This document shows, one piece after another, positions 63,872 through 64,000 of a stretch of DNA of 64,000 nucleotides; positions within the stretch are counted from its first letter, which is position 1, and the number at the start of each line of letters is the position of its first letter. Position numbers and translations under genes: made by a program. The DNA is from Paracentrotus lividus (Eukaryota; Echinodermata; Echinoidea; Camarodonta; Echinidae). The stretch is taken from positions 37,744,543 to 37,808,542 of the forward strand of contig CALNVZ010003426.1 in NCBI GenBank assembly GCA_940671915.1, read 5' to 3'. The notes beneath the pieces are model-generated. The model did no database searches. It was given only the letters and a program-made list of their open reading frames with translations, and was not told the DNA's origin.

Positions 63872-64000
63872 CTGGTGAAAAACAAAATAAAGCATTGTCA
63901 GAAACAATTGAGAACATTAACATCATAAAGTTCAGGTGGGAAAGTTATGAATATTCCAATGTGATTGTTTCAACTTTGTGAACAATATATAATTCTGTAG

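Overview
The window looks like a deuterostome invertebrate genome, most likely an echinoderm such as a sea urchin. That is an inference from four things: AT-rich introns full of 'tacatgta'-type words, a dense and varied set of short inverted-repeat elements, DIRS-type retroelements, and one huge gene made of single-exon fibronectin type III (FN3) domains. No prokaryotic features are present. Two runs of N (22561-22958 and 45758-46533) show this is a scaffold with gaps.

One host gene runs on the minus strand across the whole window, from about 63871 (5') to 270 (3'). I can place 37 FN3 domains in it. Of these, 36 sit in one exon each and one is split over two exons. Every one-exon domain begins and ends in phase 1, so any domain can be skipped without changing frame. 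No signal peptide, transmembrane segment, kinase, phosphatase or fibrinogen-like domain lies inside the window, so both ends of the gene are outside it. Long (about 90-107 codon) and short (about 76-90 codon) domains alternate almost strictly, which suggests growth of the array by two-domain units. The only clear break in the alternation is in the intron that holds the first assembly gap. Seven exons between 18.9 and 32.8 kb carry single-base frame breaks, while the other 31 exons are clean.

The introns hold the rest. 0.3-11 kb: three C-terminal-side exons, with a DIRS-type fossil (about 2671-10716) in the second intron. 11-21.6 kb: densely spaced exons, a TTAA-flanked C-tract element (14329-15096), a palindromic element with two CRE motifs (18036-18532), and decayed partial copies of one FN3 exon (16970-17066 and about 17430). 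21.6-25.2 kb: repeat-rich intron with a gap and a roughly 150-bp satellite. 25.2-36.2 kb: more exons, two more C-tract elements, and an array of about 95-bp repeats made from the 3' end and splice donor of an FN3 exon (30.0-31.9 kb), itself interrupted by a 1152-bp TTAA-flanked element. 36.3-50.8 kb: a foldback structure with arms of 1.6-2.5 kb carrying repeated RFX/X-box palindromes; its loop contains a second DIRS-type fossil and inverted 21-bp minisatellites. 51-64 kb: the N-terminal-side exons, a perfect-TIR Harbinger-like MITE, and a Tc1-type element whose 3' end has been duplicated in inverted orientation.

The most interesting observation is the exon-derived minisatellite at 30.0-31.9 kb: eight in-line units, most with an intact GTAAGT-like donor and most still encoding the last strands of an FN3 domain. 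It sits exactly where the long/short alternation calls for a short domain. Similar partial duplications at the splice sites of two other exons suggest that exon edges in this gene are recurrently duplicated.
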